DNA of 64,000 nucleotides from the NCBI GenBank assembly GCA_023402395.1, contig JAEYGI010000053.1, positions 1-64,000 on the forward strand. The letters are read 5' to 3'. The translations under genes and the position numbers were made by a program. The stretch comes from Bacillota bacterium. GTDB lineage: Bacteria; Bacillota; UBA4882; UBA8346. The notes below the pieces were generated by a model. The model was not told where the DNA came from. It saw only the letters and a list, made by a program, of their open reading frames with translations, and did no database searches. This document shows positions 34,176-43,229 of the stretch, piece by piece (within the stretch, counting starts at the first letter, position 1; every line of letters begins with the position of its first letter).

Positions 34176-35090
34176 TCACCTCGCCAGCAGATCAACCATG
34201 GCATTTTGAATCCGATCCCAAACTACCGAGGGACGGTAGCTTCTTTCCACTTGAGTCCGGCCATTGGTATTCGGAAGCAAACGCTCGCTTAAAAAGGCCT
34301 GATAGAGATCGCCCATAACCGGAGCAGCCTCTTCATAATTTCGGGCCTGGATTACGCCCGGCAATGAATAACTCCAGATTACATGGCGCGCCTGCGCCAG
34401 CGCTTCCAGCACCATAAATGACAGTCCGTCGTGTTGGGTGAGACGGATCAGTACGATCACTTCCCGGTACAACTCCGACATCCGGTCGACCCAGCCGATG
34501 GGAATCAGATTTGGAGGCCACTCTGGTTTCCGATCAGTTGGAGACGCAGCGGCCGCCAAAAATGTGATTTCCGGGAACCGTTTCGCCAGCCGTACCAGAT
34601 CCGGTTCGCCATAAAAATCAGCTTTATCCGGAGGAAGATAGGTTAGCGCCACGAATTTTTTGGGAAGATCGGGGTATTTTTCAGGAAAGACGGCCGGGGT
34701 CAACGGCACAATCCGGGTCCGTACCCCCAGTTCGGCCAGCTCGGCGGCGGTCCATTCCACTTCCGCCCAATGCTCGGCTTTCTTTTGCATCAGGATGGAA
34801 AATCGTCTCCCCTGCGAATGCCATGCCCGCATCTCCAGGATATCCGAGCCGACCCAATGAACAATTACTTTCTTTCCCAGCAAAAAAGCCCAACTATAAA
34901 ACCGGTTAGGGCGAAGCTCCCCCCCAATCAGATAAATCAGATCGGTCCGGAATAGCGCGAGCCAACGCCCGAACCGGCTCCGGGGCAAAACACCAAATTG
35001 AAATTGGGAGTTGGCTCCCAACTCCCGGAGGCGATTGATAAAATAGGGATACCCCATAACCAATACTCGAATTGGCCGCTGTTTACCCAT
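34176..35090 (-). CDS. Probable glycosyltransferase
   Basis: 304 residues. RVLVMGYPYFINRLRELG opens it. IVHWVGSDILEMRAW, LIRLTQHDGLSFMVLEALAQ and HVIWSYSLPGV resemble a GT4 donor domain in shortened form. ATG 35090 overlaps the flippase stop by eight bases, with GGGTGG upstream. It is less canonical than its neighbours. Confidence 0.72.
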   Translation of the reverse strand: MGKQRPIRVLVMGYPYFINRLRELGANSQFQFGVLPRSRFGRWLALFRTDLIYLIGGELRPNRFYSWAFLLGKKVIVHWVGSDILEMRAWHSQGRRFSILMQKKAEHWAEVEWTAAELAELGVRTRIVPLTPAVFPEKYPDLPKKFVALTYLPPDKADFYGEPDLVRLAKRFPEITFLAAAASPTDRKPEWPPNLIPIGWVDRMSELYREVIVLIRLTQHDGLSFMVLEALAQARHVIWSYSLPGVIQARNYEEAAPVMGDLYQAFLSERLLPNTNGRTQVERSYRPSVVWDRIQNAMVDLLAR

Positions 35091-36405
35091 TCTTTTTCCA
35101 CCCGATCTTTCGCAGTAAATAATGGCTGATGGTAATCCCCAAACACCGGTAATCCTCAAAATCGCCGCGATTAATCAGTAAAACTTCTCTGAACCCCAGG
35201 CCGGACTTACGGTGAAAAAAACCGATCAAAATCACGATCGCGCTCAAGTAGGAGATGGCCGTGGCCCAGGCACCGCCGGTCATTCCCATTCTCGGAATCA
35301 GCCAGAGACTGATTCCAAGATTAACGCACATCGAAATAAACGACACCAGCAACGAGAATTTGGGCTGGCCCAATTGATTGGCGAAATAAGTGGAAAAAAT
35401 CCCGGCGAGCCCGTACGCCAGAACTCCCGGAAGCAAAATCCGGAACGGCGCCAGCGCCGGCCGGTAAATCTCCCCGTAAATGATGGGAAGAAACAGTTCC
35501 ACCGCGCCCCAGATCAGCAATCCCAAAATAATATTAATGAATAAGGTATGACGGGCGGCGCGAGCCGTCAAGCGGCCCGCTTGATCCGGTTCGGCGACGC
35601 CGACCCGGGCATAGATTGAAGTTCCGATGGCGCTGGAAGTGAACCAAAGCATCTCGGCGGCGGAAACGGCGATTGAATAGAATCCCAGATTGCGCGGGCC
35701 TAGAAACTTCGCCACCAGAAACATATCGATCCGGTAATTCAAGAAAGTAATCAAATTGATCAAACCCAACTGCCACCCGAAACCGAGCATGTCCACGAGC
35801 AATTGGAAGCGGAACTCCTTTTGAGCGAGAGGCCACCAAATCCGGCGCAAGCACCAAAGTCCTCCCGCCACGACCAATGCTTGAGCCCCAACCCAGCAGG
35901 CGAGCGATGGACCCAGCTTCATCCGAAAGCCGAAATAACCGATGAGCATTGCCACTAAAAGGATGATTCCGGAAGACAATCCAAGCCAGTTCACTGCCGT
36001 AATCCGGTTCAGCCCCAGCCATGTCCCGCTCAGATTGGTCAGCGCCACCAGCAAAGGGGCATTGAGCGCCACATACCAATAGATTCCGGGGCGAAAACCG
36101 GGAACAAGCAAGGTGAAAACGAAAAAACCGGCCAGTGTCAGCAGCCCGACCCCCCACCCGTAAACCGAAGCCGTCAAAAAGACGGTCCGGGCCGGCTGTT
36201 TCAAGCGGGTGATCTGGTAAGTGATAGCGCCACCTAGATTTCCAAAGAGGTTGGTATAGAGACTGCCCGCCAGCAGCGCCAGGGAAAATTCTCCTTTGCC
36301 GGTTGGCCCCAAAAATCGGGCGGTCAGGATCCCCATCAGAAATCCCACAATCAAGGTGGCAATTCGAAAAAAATAGGTACGGACACTATCGGCGGCAATT
36401 CCCAT
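35083..36405 (-). CDS. Oligosaccharide-repeat flippase (Wzx type, MOP superfamily)
   Basis: 440 residues with about 12-14 hydrophobic segments. The N terminus TYFFRIATLIVGFLMGILTARFLGPTGKG (described by its segments FRIATLIVGF and ARFLGPTGKGEF) is typical of polysaccharide flippases. It would move undecaprenyl-linked repeat units across the membrane. ATG overlaps the upstream stop by one base. No Wzy-like polymerase is seen in the window. Confidence 0.88.
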   Translation of the reverse strand: MGIAADSVRTYFFRIATLIVGFLMGILTARFLGPTGKGEFSLALLAGSLYTNLFGNLGGAITYQITRLKQPARTVFLTASVYGWGVGLLTLAGFFVFTLLVPGFRPGIYWYVALNAPLLVALTNLSGTWLGLNRITAVNWLGLSSGIILLVAMLIGYFGFRMKLGPSLACWVGAQALVVAGGLWCLRRIWWPLAQKEFRFQLLVDMLGFGWQLGLINLITFLNYRIDMFLVAKFLGPRNLGFYSIAVSAAEMLWFTSSAIGTSIYARVGVAEPDQAGRLTARAARHTLFINIILGLLIWGAVELFLPIIYGEIYRPALAPFRILLPGVLAYGLAGIFSTYFANQLGQPKFSLLVSFISMCVNLGISLWLIPRMGMTGGAWATAISYLSAIVILIGFFHRKSGLGFREVLLINRGDFEDYRCLGITISHYLLRKIGWKKNG

Positions 36406-37004
36406 TATCCACTCGCACCCTGAGTTTCGTCCAATTTACGGAGAAGCCGGGCCGGAACCCCGGCCATTACCGTATAATCGCCAACATCGGAAGTAACGAC
36501 CGCTCCGGCTCCGATTACGGCGCCTTCGCCAATGGTGATGCCGGGAAGAATGATGGCCCCGGCCCCGATCCAACAGCCTTTTTTCAATACTACCGGGCCT
36601 TCCCGCCGTTGCATCCATCGGGCCAGCCAGCGCGCACCGACATCCCCATGGGTCAAGAGACGGACTTGCGGCGACAGCACCGCCTCGGTCCCGATCGTGA
36701 TCGAGGAGGCTAAATCAAAGAAAACGCCCGGCCCGATATAAGCACGGTCGGCGATGGTCAAGTTGGACATGCCCTGGGCCAAGTTATCAAAGAGCAGACC
36801 CGGTTTAAAAGTTACGTCCCTGCCAACACCGGCACCCATCGTTTTCAAAATCTCCGGATAATAGCGGGCCGGAGCCGAGGCCAGGCGCCGGACTTGTTCA
36901 GGCTCGCCCCAGCAACGGTAAGCTGTTGTAAAACGGAATCGCCACCACCAAAAAGCGACCCTGTCATACCAAGTCAAACACCACCGGATTGCGCGCGCCC
37001 TCAT
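36405..37004 (-). CDS. Left-handed beta-helix acetyltransferase
   Basis: 199 residues with hexapeptide repeats, clearest in the C-terminal half (IGAGAIILPGITIGEGAVIG, GAVVTSDVGDYTVMAGVPA). The CysE/LacA/NodL-type end VPARLLRKL is present. It probably O-acetylates a sugar of the repeat unit. It begins one base after the wbpD stop (TGAGATG), a coupled start. Confidence 0.85.
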   Translation of the reverse strand: MRARAIRWCLTWYDRVAFWWWRFRFTTAYRCWGEPEQVRRLASAPARYYPEILKTMGAGVGRDVTFKPGLLFDNLAQGMSNLTIADRAYIGPGVFFDLASSITIGTEAVLSPQVRLLTHGDVGARWLARWMQRREGPVVLKKGCWIGAGAIILPGITIGEGAVIGAGAVVTSDVGDYTVMAGVPARLLRKLDETQGASG

Positions 37005-37005
37005 C

Positions 37006-37743
37006 TCACGGCAACAACTCCTCGTCCGGCACCGGGCGGATGGGCTTGGCGGGTACCCCCATGACCATCTGCTTTTCCGGAGTATCGCGGGTCACCACCG
37101 CCCCGGCCGCCACGAAACTATCTTCACCGACGGTAATGCCCGGAAGCAAGACGGCATTGCCGCCGACTCTGGCGCCACGCTTAATAAGAGCCCCTTTTTT
37201 CAATGCAAACCGCTCTTCGGTCCGGCCCATGAAATTATCGTTGGTCGTAGTGACCATCGGAGCGATGAATACATGGTCTTCCAGCGTCATGGCCGCCGTT
37301 ATGTAGGCATTGGTCTGAATCTTAGTGAAATCGCCGATAGTGGTCTGGTTCTCGACCGCCACCCCCCGGCCGATCAGCACCGAGGCTCCGATCCGGCAAT
37401 TCTCGCGTACCGACGCCAGGTCGGCGATGAGGCAATTGTCGCCGATGGTGGTTCCCGCATAAACTACGGCCGCGGTTCCAATCTGACAATTGGCCCCGAT
37501 CGCAAGCGGCGGAAGCTGGCCGGCAGCCTTGATCGTGCTGGTTTGGGCCAGTTGGGGCCGTTTTCCGAGAACCGTGTGGTCTCCGATAAACGTTCCAGAA
37601 CCGATCACGGTATTTTCATGAATCACGGCATGGTTGCCGATTTCGGCGCCGGAACCGATGATCACGCCGGGTCCGATTACGGCATAATGGCCGATCTTCA
37701 CATCCTGGGCAATATCGGCGCTAGGGTCGATCACCGCGTGCAT
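37006..37743 (-). CDS. wbpD: UDP-3-amino-sugar N-acetyltransferase, WbpD type
   Basis: 245 residues of hexapeptide repeats from residue 4 on (IDPSADIAQDVKIGHYAVIG, then AVIHENTVIGSGTFIGDHTV). The segment TTNDNFMGRTEERFALKKGA lies in the loop where WbpD binds UDP-GlcNAc3NA. It should acetylate the 3-amino group made by WbpE. ATG 37743 is set by GGAGGTG seven bases upstream; the longer frame is untranslated spacer. Confidence 0.82.
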   Translation of the reverse strand: MHAVIDPSADIAQDVKIGHYAVIGPGVIIGSGAEIGNHAVIHENTVIGSGTFIGDHTVLGKRPQLAQTSTIKAAGQLPPLAIGANCQIGTAAVVYAGTTIGDNCLIADLASVRENCRIGASVLIGRGVAVENQTTIGDFTKIQTNAYITAAMTLEDHVFIAPMVTTTNDNFMGRTEERFALKKGALIKRGARVGGNAVLLPGITVGEDSFVAAGAVVTRDTPEKQMVMGVPAKPIRPVPDEELLP

Positions 37744-37772
37744 CACGCCACCTCCACTGTTTGGTCCGCGTT

Positions 37773-38864
37773 TCAGCTCCCGCTGGCGGCCGGACAATAG
37801 CCTCGCATCAGTTCGGGCAGGGAATGAGCCTGTTCCTTCAGGGGCAGGCTCACCGGGTTTCCGGTGAGCGAGGATTGATAAATGGCCAGGATTATTTCCA
37901 AGGCTTTCCGTCCTTCTTCGCCCGGAATATCGAAGGGGGTTCCCGTTTCAATGGCGCCCAGAAAGCGCCGGTACAGCGTGCGGTGTCCGAAACCGTAAAT
38001 ATTGGGGGGATTTTCGCCGATGGAACGGATGACTTCCTCCTCATCATCCAATCCGTCAGCGAATCGCCAGGCCTCGATCCGGTTGATGGAGGTCCCGCCC
38101 AGGACCACGGTGCCCTTGTCACCGAAAATATTCAGAGTTTCCTCCAGATTGCGGGGATACACGGTGGAAGACGCTTCGATCATTCCCAACGCTCCGTTGC
38201 GGAATTGGATCATACCCATCCCCAGATCCTCGACTTCGATGCAGTGAGTCCGGGTGGCGATCTTTCCGTAAACGGTGGCCGGTTCCCCCACCATCCAGAG
38301 CAAAAGATCAATGTTGTGAATGGACTGATTCATTAGGACTCCGCCGTCCTGATCCCAGGTGCCGTGCCAGGAATCCTGCTCAAAATAACCGGCCGCCCGG
38401 TACCAGCGAATCGAGGCGACCCCATGGTTGACCTTGCCGAAACGGCCCTCCTCCATGGCTTGGCGCAGTTTTCGGACCACTTGATTGTACCGGTTCTGAT
38501 GACAGACCCCGAGATAGACCCGGTTCTGCCGGCAGGCGGCGATTAACCGGTCCGCGTCACGGAGGGACAAGGCCATCGGTTTCTCCACCAATACATGCTT
38601 CCCGGACTGAGCCGCCTCGATTCCGATGCCGGCGTGCAGCCCGCTGGGAGTGGCGATGGCAATGGCGTCAATATCCGGCCGGTCCAGAACCGCCCGGTAA
38701 TCGGTATACGCTTCCCCGCCATATTCATCGCTGAATTGCTCGGCTTTTTCCGGTATCAGATCGCAGACCGCCCTTAGCTCGGTGTTCTCAAGCTCAACTA
38801 AGGTCCGGGCATGGTTGGGAGCGATCCGGCCACAACCGATCAATCCAAATCCGAATTTCCGCAC
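37773..38864 (-). CDS. wbpB: UDP-GlcNAcA 3-dehydrogenase, WbpB/WlbA type (Gfo/Idh/MocA)
   Basis: 363 residues. FGLIGCGRIAPNHARTL (NAD loop), VLVEKPMAL (EKP), CHQNRYNQVVRKL and WHGTWDQDGGVLMNQSIHNIDL are the WlbA signatures; the last contains the family's active-site Lys/His region. It oxidises C3 of UDP-GlcNAcA; WlbA-type enzymes recycle NADH with 2-oxoglutarate in step with the aminotransferase. GTG 38864 with AAAGGAGG upstream. It is followed directly by wbpD. Confidence 0.85.
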   Translation of the reverse strand: MRKFGFGLIGCGRIAPNHARTLVELENTELRAVCDLIPEKAEQFSDEYGGEAYTDYRAVLDRPDIDAIAIATPSGLHAGIGIEAAQSGKHVLVEKPMALSLRDADRLIAACRQNRVYLGVCHQNRYNQVVRKLRQAMEEGRFGKVNHGVASIRWYRAAGYFEQDSWHGTWDQDGGVLMNQSIHNIDLLLWMVGEPATVYGKIATRTHCIEVEDLGMGMIQFRNGALGMIEASSTVYPRNLEETLNIFGDKGTVVLGGTSINRIEAWRFADGLDDEEEVIRSIGENPPNIYGFGHRTLYRRFLGAIETGTPFDIPGEEGRKALEIILAIYQSSLTGNPVSLPLKEQAHSLPELMRGYCPAASGS

Positions 38865-39265
38865 AACGTTCCTCCTTTGCTGCCAAGCCCTCTAAGAGAT
38901 CGAAGAAGATGACAGCGAATTAATTGATCTTGCCGGTGCTCCCAAACTTCTTTCTTCCGTTATAAACTTATCTTTTCCGGCTTCGAAACGATTTGCGGCA
39001 GGCCTGGAAACAATATTCTCGGCTTGCGCTTTCGCTTTTCTTCTAAAATCAATTAAACTCCGGCAATAATTGGGTCTCCAGGCGGTCCGGAAACAATAAT
39101 GATTCATGGGGAGAATAAAACGATCCGATCTCTCTAGAAGCCATGTGATAAAGTCAAATGATCTATTATCGTCTTGCGGGAGGCATTGAAAAAAACGACT
39201 TTATCACTCGCTTCTTTGAGCTTTTGTGTACAACCCGCGCCTTCGGCGGGGTTATCATAACGCTT
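38865..39265. other. Spacer between wbpB and wbpA with inverted repeats
   Basis: An 11-bp perfect inverted repeat GTGATAAAGTC (39145-39155)/GACTTTATCAC (39197-39207) encloses 41 bases. A bulged hairpin AACCC..GCC/GGC..GGGTT (about 39232-39254) follows. The minus-strand frame 38892-39107 (71 codons) has no ribosome site and no recognised family. Confidence 0.55.
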
Positions 39266-39272
39266 CTAGATC
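39197..39272. repeat. 3'-end repeat, copy 1 (after wbpA)
   Basis: The segment GACTTTATCACTCGCTTC ... CTTTTGTGTACAACCC ... GGGGTTATCATAACGCT aligns along its length with 40896-40968. Both copies lie just beyond the 3' end of a minus-strand gene and carry an imperfect GC hairpin, but neither ends in a T-run. Confidence 0.65.
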
Positions 39273-40603
39273 CGGCCGATTACCGCCTTTGGACTCTCAA
39301 CCCTCCGGGTCGCGTTCCGGGTGTCAAAAACCAGCCTGGCCTGATCGCAGATGCGCTGGTAATCATAGACCGAGTGATCAGTGGTGATCAGCACCAAGTC
39401 GGCCTGGCGCAAGAGTTCGTCCGTAACGGGAACCGATGTTACCTGGTTGGGTCCGATGCGGCAATTGGGAATGTACGGATCGTTCACGGTCAGCTCGGCA
39501 CAATGTTCACGCAGCAATTGGCATATTTTGAGCGCCGGCGACTCGCGTGAATCATCGATATCCTTTTTGTATGCCAATCCCAGCATCAGAATTTTCGATC
39601 CATTAAGCGGCTTCCCAAACCGGTTCAGGAACGCGGCTGCCTTTTCCACTACATACTCGGGCATGCTGTTGTTGATCTCGCCGGCGATCTCGATTAACCG
39701 GGTGTGATAGTCGTACTCCCGGGCCTTCCACGTCAAGTAGAAGGGATCAATGGGAATGCAGTGGCCCCCCAACCCGGGGCCGGGGTAAAATGGCATAAAC
39801 CCGTAGGGCTTGGTCTTGGCCGCTTCAATCACTTCCCAGATATCGATTCCCATTTTATTGCATAAAATCGCCATTTCATTGGCCAAGGCGATGTTGATGT
39901 TCCGAAAGGTATTCTCCAGGATTTTTTCCATCTCGGCCACCTTCGGGCTGGAAACCTGATGAATCTCCCCCTCCAGCACCCTGGAGTAAAGGGCGGCGGC
40001 GATCTCAGTGCATCTCGGGGTAACGCCCCCAACAACTTTGGGAGTGTTTTTGGTATGATAATACTGATTGCCGGGATCGACCCGTTCCGGCGAGAACGCC
40101 AAAAAGAAATCCACGCCGCAGCGCAGTCCGACCGCTTCCAGGTTCGGCATCACCACTTCTTCGGTGGTTCCGGGGTAAGTGGTGCTCTCCAATACCACTA
40201 GCATCTCCCTATGAAGATGCTCGGCAATTTGCCGAGTCGAATTCATCACATAGGAAATATCCGGTTGCTGGTACTTGTCCAACGGCGTGGGGACACAAAT
40301 CGATACCGCGTCAACCTTGGCGATATCGCTATAATCGGTGGTAGCTGCCAGCCGCCCTTCGGCCACCAAGTCCCGAAGTTCCCGGTCAACCACGTCTCCG
40401 ATATAATTTTGACCGCAATTGACCATCTCTACCCGTTTGGATTGAATGTCGAACCCGATCACCTGATACCCGGCTTTTGCCTTCTCCACCGCCAGCGGCA
40501 GGCCGACGTATCCGAGTCCGACCACGCCGAGAACCGCTGTCTTTTGGTTGATCTTCTCCAGCAACAGGCTACCGGGCACTTGCGATTCGGAGTGCAGCGA
40601 CAT
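39266..40603 (-). CDS. wbpA: UDP-N-acetyl-D-glucosamine 6-dehydrogenase, WbpA type
   Basis: 445 residues. GVVGLGYVGLPLAVEKAKAG (NAD loop), SICVPTPLDKYQQPD, ESTTYPGTTEEVVMP and GPGLGGHCIPIDPFYL, where the Cys is the catalytic thiol of the two-step oxidation. The KTAVLGVVGLGYVG start and the FSPERVDPGN segment are WbpA-like. It makes UDP-GlcNAcA, the entry point of the pathway. RBS AGGAGG before ATG. It is the first gene of the locus in transcription order. Confidence 0.9.
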   Translation of the reverse strand: MSLHSESQVPGSLLLEKINQKTAVLGVVGLGYVGLPLAVEKAKAGYQVIGFDIQSKRVEMVNCGQNYIGDVVDRELRDLVAEGRLAATTDYSDIAKVDAVSICVPTPLDKYQQPDISYVMNSTRQIAEHLHREMLVVLESTTYPGTTEEVVMPNLEAVGLRCGVDFFLAFSPERVDPGNQYYHTKNTPKVVGGVTPRCTEIAAALYSRVLEGEIHQVSSPKVAEMEKILENTFRNINIALANEMAILCNKMGIDIWEVIEAAKTKPYGFMPFYPGPGLGGHCIPIDPFYLTWKAREYDYHTRLIEIAGEINNSMPEYVVEKAAAFLNRFGKPLNGSKILMLGLAYKKDIDDSRESPALKICQLLREHCAELTVNDPYIPNCRIGPNQVTSVPVTDELLRQADLVLITTDHSVYDYQRICDQARLVFDTRNATRRVESPKAVIGRI

Positions 40604-40819
40604 GGCAGTTCCTCCTGCAATCGTAAAAGATGGGGGTCATCGCCCCCATCATCTATCAATTATATCTCATCCCGCCAATTTTGCAATTGGCTTGTTGCTA
40701 AATTTGACCAAATTACGTAAAAATTATTTAATCGTCTGAAGACATGCGATAAATCCTAAATCAGCCAAAAGTTTGTCAAAAATATTAAAATCAATTTATC
40801 CTTGCTTACCATAGTTTTT

Positions 40820-40849
40820 AAAAACCCTGACCGGTAGGTCAGGGTTTTT
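40820..40849. terminator. Bidirectional intrinsic terminator
   Basis: AAAAACCCTGACC-ggta-GGTCAGGGTTTTT, a perfect 13-bp stem with T5 on both strands. It separates the dap operon from the polysaccharide locus. Confidence 0.94.
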
Positions 40850-40895
40850 CTAAGCTTTAAAAGCATGCAAACCGATTTGTAAAAAGTTACAAATT

Positions 40896-40968
40896 GACTT
40901 TGTCCTTGCTTTTCTAAACTTTTGTATATACCCTGGCCTTCAGCCGGGGTTTATGACAACGCTCCGAG
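40896..40968. repeat. 3'-end repeat, copy 2 (after dapA)
   Basis: Diverged copy of 39197-39272: GACTTTGTCCTTGCTTTTC ... CTTTTGTATATACCCTGG ... CGGGGTTTATGACAACGCT. The hairpin ACCC.GGC/GCC.GGGT lies at about 40930-40951, 30 bases past the dapA stop. Confidence 0.65.
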
Positions 40969-40980
40969 TTAGGTCCAGTC

Positions 40981-41862
40981 TCATAACAGTCCCAGCTCCG
41001 TGATGGCCTGGCGTAAAATCTCAATCTCCTTGGCCGAAGCTTCCACCAGCGGCGGCCGGACGCCGCCAACTTTGAATCCCAACAGATTGCAGGCGGCTTT
41101 GACCATAATCGGATTGGTATTAAGAAACAAAGTCCGGTTCAATGAAGCCAATTCGGCGTTGATCCGCGCGGCCGCGGCCACGTCGCCCCGGAGATAGGCC
41201 GCGATCATCTCTTGAATCAGCCGGGCCGCCAGATGGCCGGACACACTGATCACTCCCACGCCGCCGACGCTTAATACCGGCAGCGTCAAGGCATCATCGC
41301 CGCTGTAAATCAGAAAGTCGGCGGAAGTTTTCTCAAAGAACTCAGTGGCCTGCGCCAGATTTCCCGATGATTCCTTGACCCCGACCACATTCTCGATCTC
41401 GGCCAACCGGGCCATGGTCTCTACCCCAATGTTGACTCCGGTGCGCCCCGGAATATTGTAAACGATCACCGGCAACGAGGTGACTTCGGCAATCGCCTTG
41501 AAATGCTGGTATAACCCTTCCTGCGGCGGCTTGTTGTAATATGGCGCCACCAGAAGGATGCCATCGACCCCGGTCTTCTCCGCCTCCCGGGTCAATTCGA
41601 TACTCTCCGCCGTACTGTAAGATCCGGTTCCGGCGATAACCGTACCCCTGCTGCCAACCGCTTCCACTACTGCCCGGAATAAATTCAACTTTTCTTGCTT
41701 GGAGAGGGTCGGTGACTCCCCGGTGGTTCCCGCGATCACCAACCCGTCCGAACCGGAATCAATTAACCGGACCGCCAGTTCCTGAGCTGCATGATAGTTA
41801 ACTTGCAAATTCTGGTCGAACGGCGTCACCATCGCCGTCAGAACCCTACCCAATTTGAGCAT
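40981..41862 (-). CDS. dapA: 4-Hydroxy-tetrahydrodipicolinate synthase
   Basis: 293 residues, TIM barrel. GTTGESPTLSKQEKLNLF, the Tyr of VIVYNIPGRTG, and VVGVKESSGNLAQ with the Schiff-base Lys are diagnostic. It condenses pyruvate with aspartate semialdehyde. Last gene of the ylmC/dapB-spoVF-dapG-dapA unit; RBS AGGAGGGG before ATG, 14 bases after dapG. Confidence 0.96.
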   Translation of the reverse strand: MLKLGRVLTAMVTPFDQNLQVNYHAAQELAVRLIDSGSDGLVIAGTTGESPTLSKQEKLNLFRAVVEAVGSRGTVIAGTGSYSTAESIELTREAEKTGVDGILLVAPYYNKPPQEGLYQHFKAIAEVTSLPVIVYNIPGRTGVNIGVETMARLAEIENVVGVKESSGNLAQATEFFEKTSADFLIYSGDDALTLPVLSVGGVGVISVSGHLAARLIQEMIAAYLRGDVAAAARINAELASLNRTLFLNTNPIMVKAACNLLGFKVGGVRPPLVEASAKEIEILRQAITELGLL

Positions 41863-41876
41863 GTTCCAGCCCCCTC

Positions 41877-43097
41877 CTACTCTCCCAACTTAAACTCGTC
41901 GTGCAGCGCCTGCAAGGCCTTGCACATGTCGTCCCGTTTGACCAGGCAGGCGATATTGATATGGGAATCCGTCGAATGATAAATGGGAATTTTGGCTTGC
42001 TGCAGCCCCCGGACCATCCGGGCCATTACTCCAGGAACGCCCCGCATTCCGGAACCAACGATCGCCACTTTGGCGAAGCCCTTTTCCACGGAAGTCCGCA
42101 GTTTGAGATCGCCCAGCAGATCCGTGGCCCGCTCGGCTAGATCTTCCTTGATGATAAAGCCGATCTGATGGGGCGCCACTTGGATCATATCCACGCTGAT
42201 GCCCGCCGCGGCCATTGACTGAAAAACCTCCATCACCTTGCCGTTCTCATTCATGTCTTGATCCGAGAGGACTTTCGCCAGCGCCATGTCGGCGATATGG
42301 GCCAGCCCGGTGACCACCTTGTCGCCCCGGATTTCGATATTGCCGATGGGAATGCCGTCCGTGATCAGGGTGCCCAAATTATCGGAGAAAGTTGAGCGAA
42401 TCCGCAGCGGCACCCGGCCTTCCATGGCGATTTCCACTGCCCGGGGATGAACCACCTTCGCTCCCAAATGAGCCATTTCACAGACTTCGTTGTAAGCCAG
42501 CACCGAAAGCGGCTTGGCTTGGGGAACCAGCCTTGGATCGGCCGTCATCACGCCGTCCACATCGGTATAAATCTCAACCACTTCCGCGTTGAGCGCCACG
42601 CCCAGCGCCGCGCCGGTAGTATCGCTGCCGCCACGGCCCAGTGTGGTGATTTCTCCGTCAGCCGTAATCCCCTGAAATCCGGCGACCACCGCGACCCGGC
42701 CTTGTTCCATACATTTCCAGAGATTGTCCGGCTTAATCTCAGTAATCCGGCCGTTCCCGAAATGAGGATCGGTGTAGATCCCCGCCTGGCCCCCAGTGAA
42801 CGCCGAGGCTTCGATCCCGTGGTTCTTGAGCGTCTGGACCATCACCACGGTGGAGATGGTCTCGCCACAGGACATCAACAGATCGAGCTCTCTCGGCTTG
42901 ACATTCTTTAATACGCTTTTCGCCAGCCCGATCAAGGTGTCCGTGGCGTATGGATCGCCGGACCGGCCCATGGCCGATACCACCACGACCACTCCGAAGC
43001 CTTGACCCAAGGCCTCTTGTACTTTTTTGACCACATTTGCCCGGCCGTCAGGGGTTGCCACTGAAGTTCCGCCGAATTTCTGGACGATTACCCGCAT
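41877..43097 (-). CDS. dapG: Aspartate kinase (DapG-type)
   Basis: 406 residues. VQKFGGTSVATPDGRANV opens the kinase domain; TLGRGGSDTTGAALGVAL is the substrate site. Two ACT domains follow (VTGLAHIADMALAKVLS, then VAIVGSGMRGVPGVMARMV). Its position in a dipicolinate operon equals that of Bacillus dapG, the diaminopimelate-sensitive isozyme. RBS GCGAGGAG before ATG. A 132-base gap separates it from spoVFB; in Bacillus asd fills this place. Confidence 0.93.
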   Translation of the reverse strand: MRVIVQKFGGTSVATPDGRANVVKKVQEALGQGFGVVVVVSAMGRSGDPYATDTLIGLAKSVLKNVKPRELDLLMSCGETISTVVMVQTLKNHGIEASAFTGGQAGIYTDPHFGNGRITEIKPDNLWKCMEQGRVAVVAGFQGITADGEITTLGRGGSDTTGAALGVALNAEVVEIYTDVDGVMTADPRLVPQAKPLSVLAYNEVCEMAHLGAKVVHPRAVEIAMEGRVPLRIRSTFSDNLGTLITDGIPIGNIEIRGDKVVTGLAHIADMALAKVLSDQDMNENGKVMEVFQSMAAAGISVDMIQVAPHQIGFIIKEDLAERATDLLGDLKLRTSVEKGFAKVAIVGSGMRGVPGVMARMVRGLQQAKIPIYHSTDSHINIACLVKRDDMCKALQALHDEFKLGE

Positions 43098-43229
43098 CTT
43101 GTTCTCCTCGCTTTGTCAAAATTCGCTTTGTGCACTGCTTTGATTTTTGCTCCGACGTTTGCCAAGGCGCGGCATCGGATCGCTTCTGGCCGGACGCGCG
43201 AAAATGTAAAAAGACAGATTGATTATCAC

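Larger units (their letters stand above)
40604..40980. other. Spacer between the dap operon and the polysaccharide locus
   Basis: Gene-free. It holds a strong terminator (40820-40849), the second 3'-end repeat (40896-40968) and an AT-rich stretch 40680-40810 that must contain the wbpA promoter. I could not pick a convincing -35/-10 pair. Confidence 0.6.

Noticed and set aside
38892..39107. 71-codon minus-strand gene between wbpB and wbpA
   Set aside because: No Shine-Dalgarno sequence (CTCCCC precedes the ATG) and no recognisable domain.
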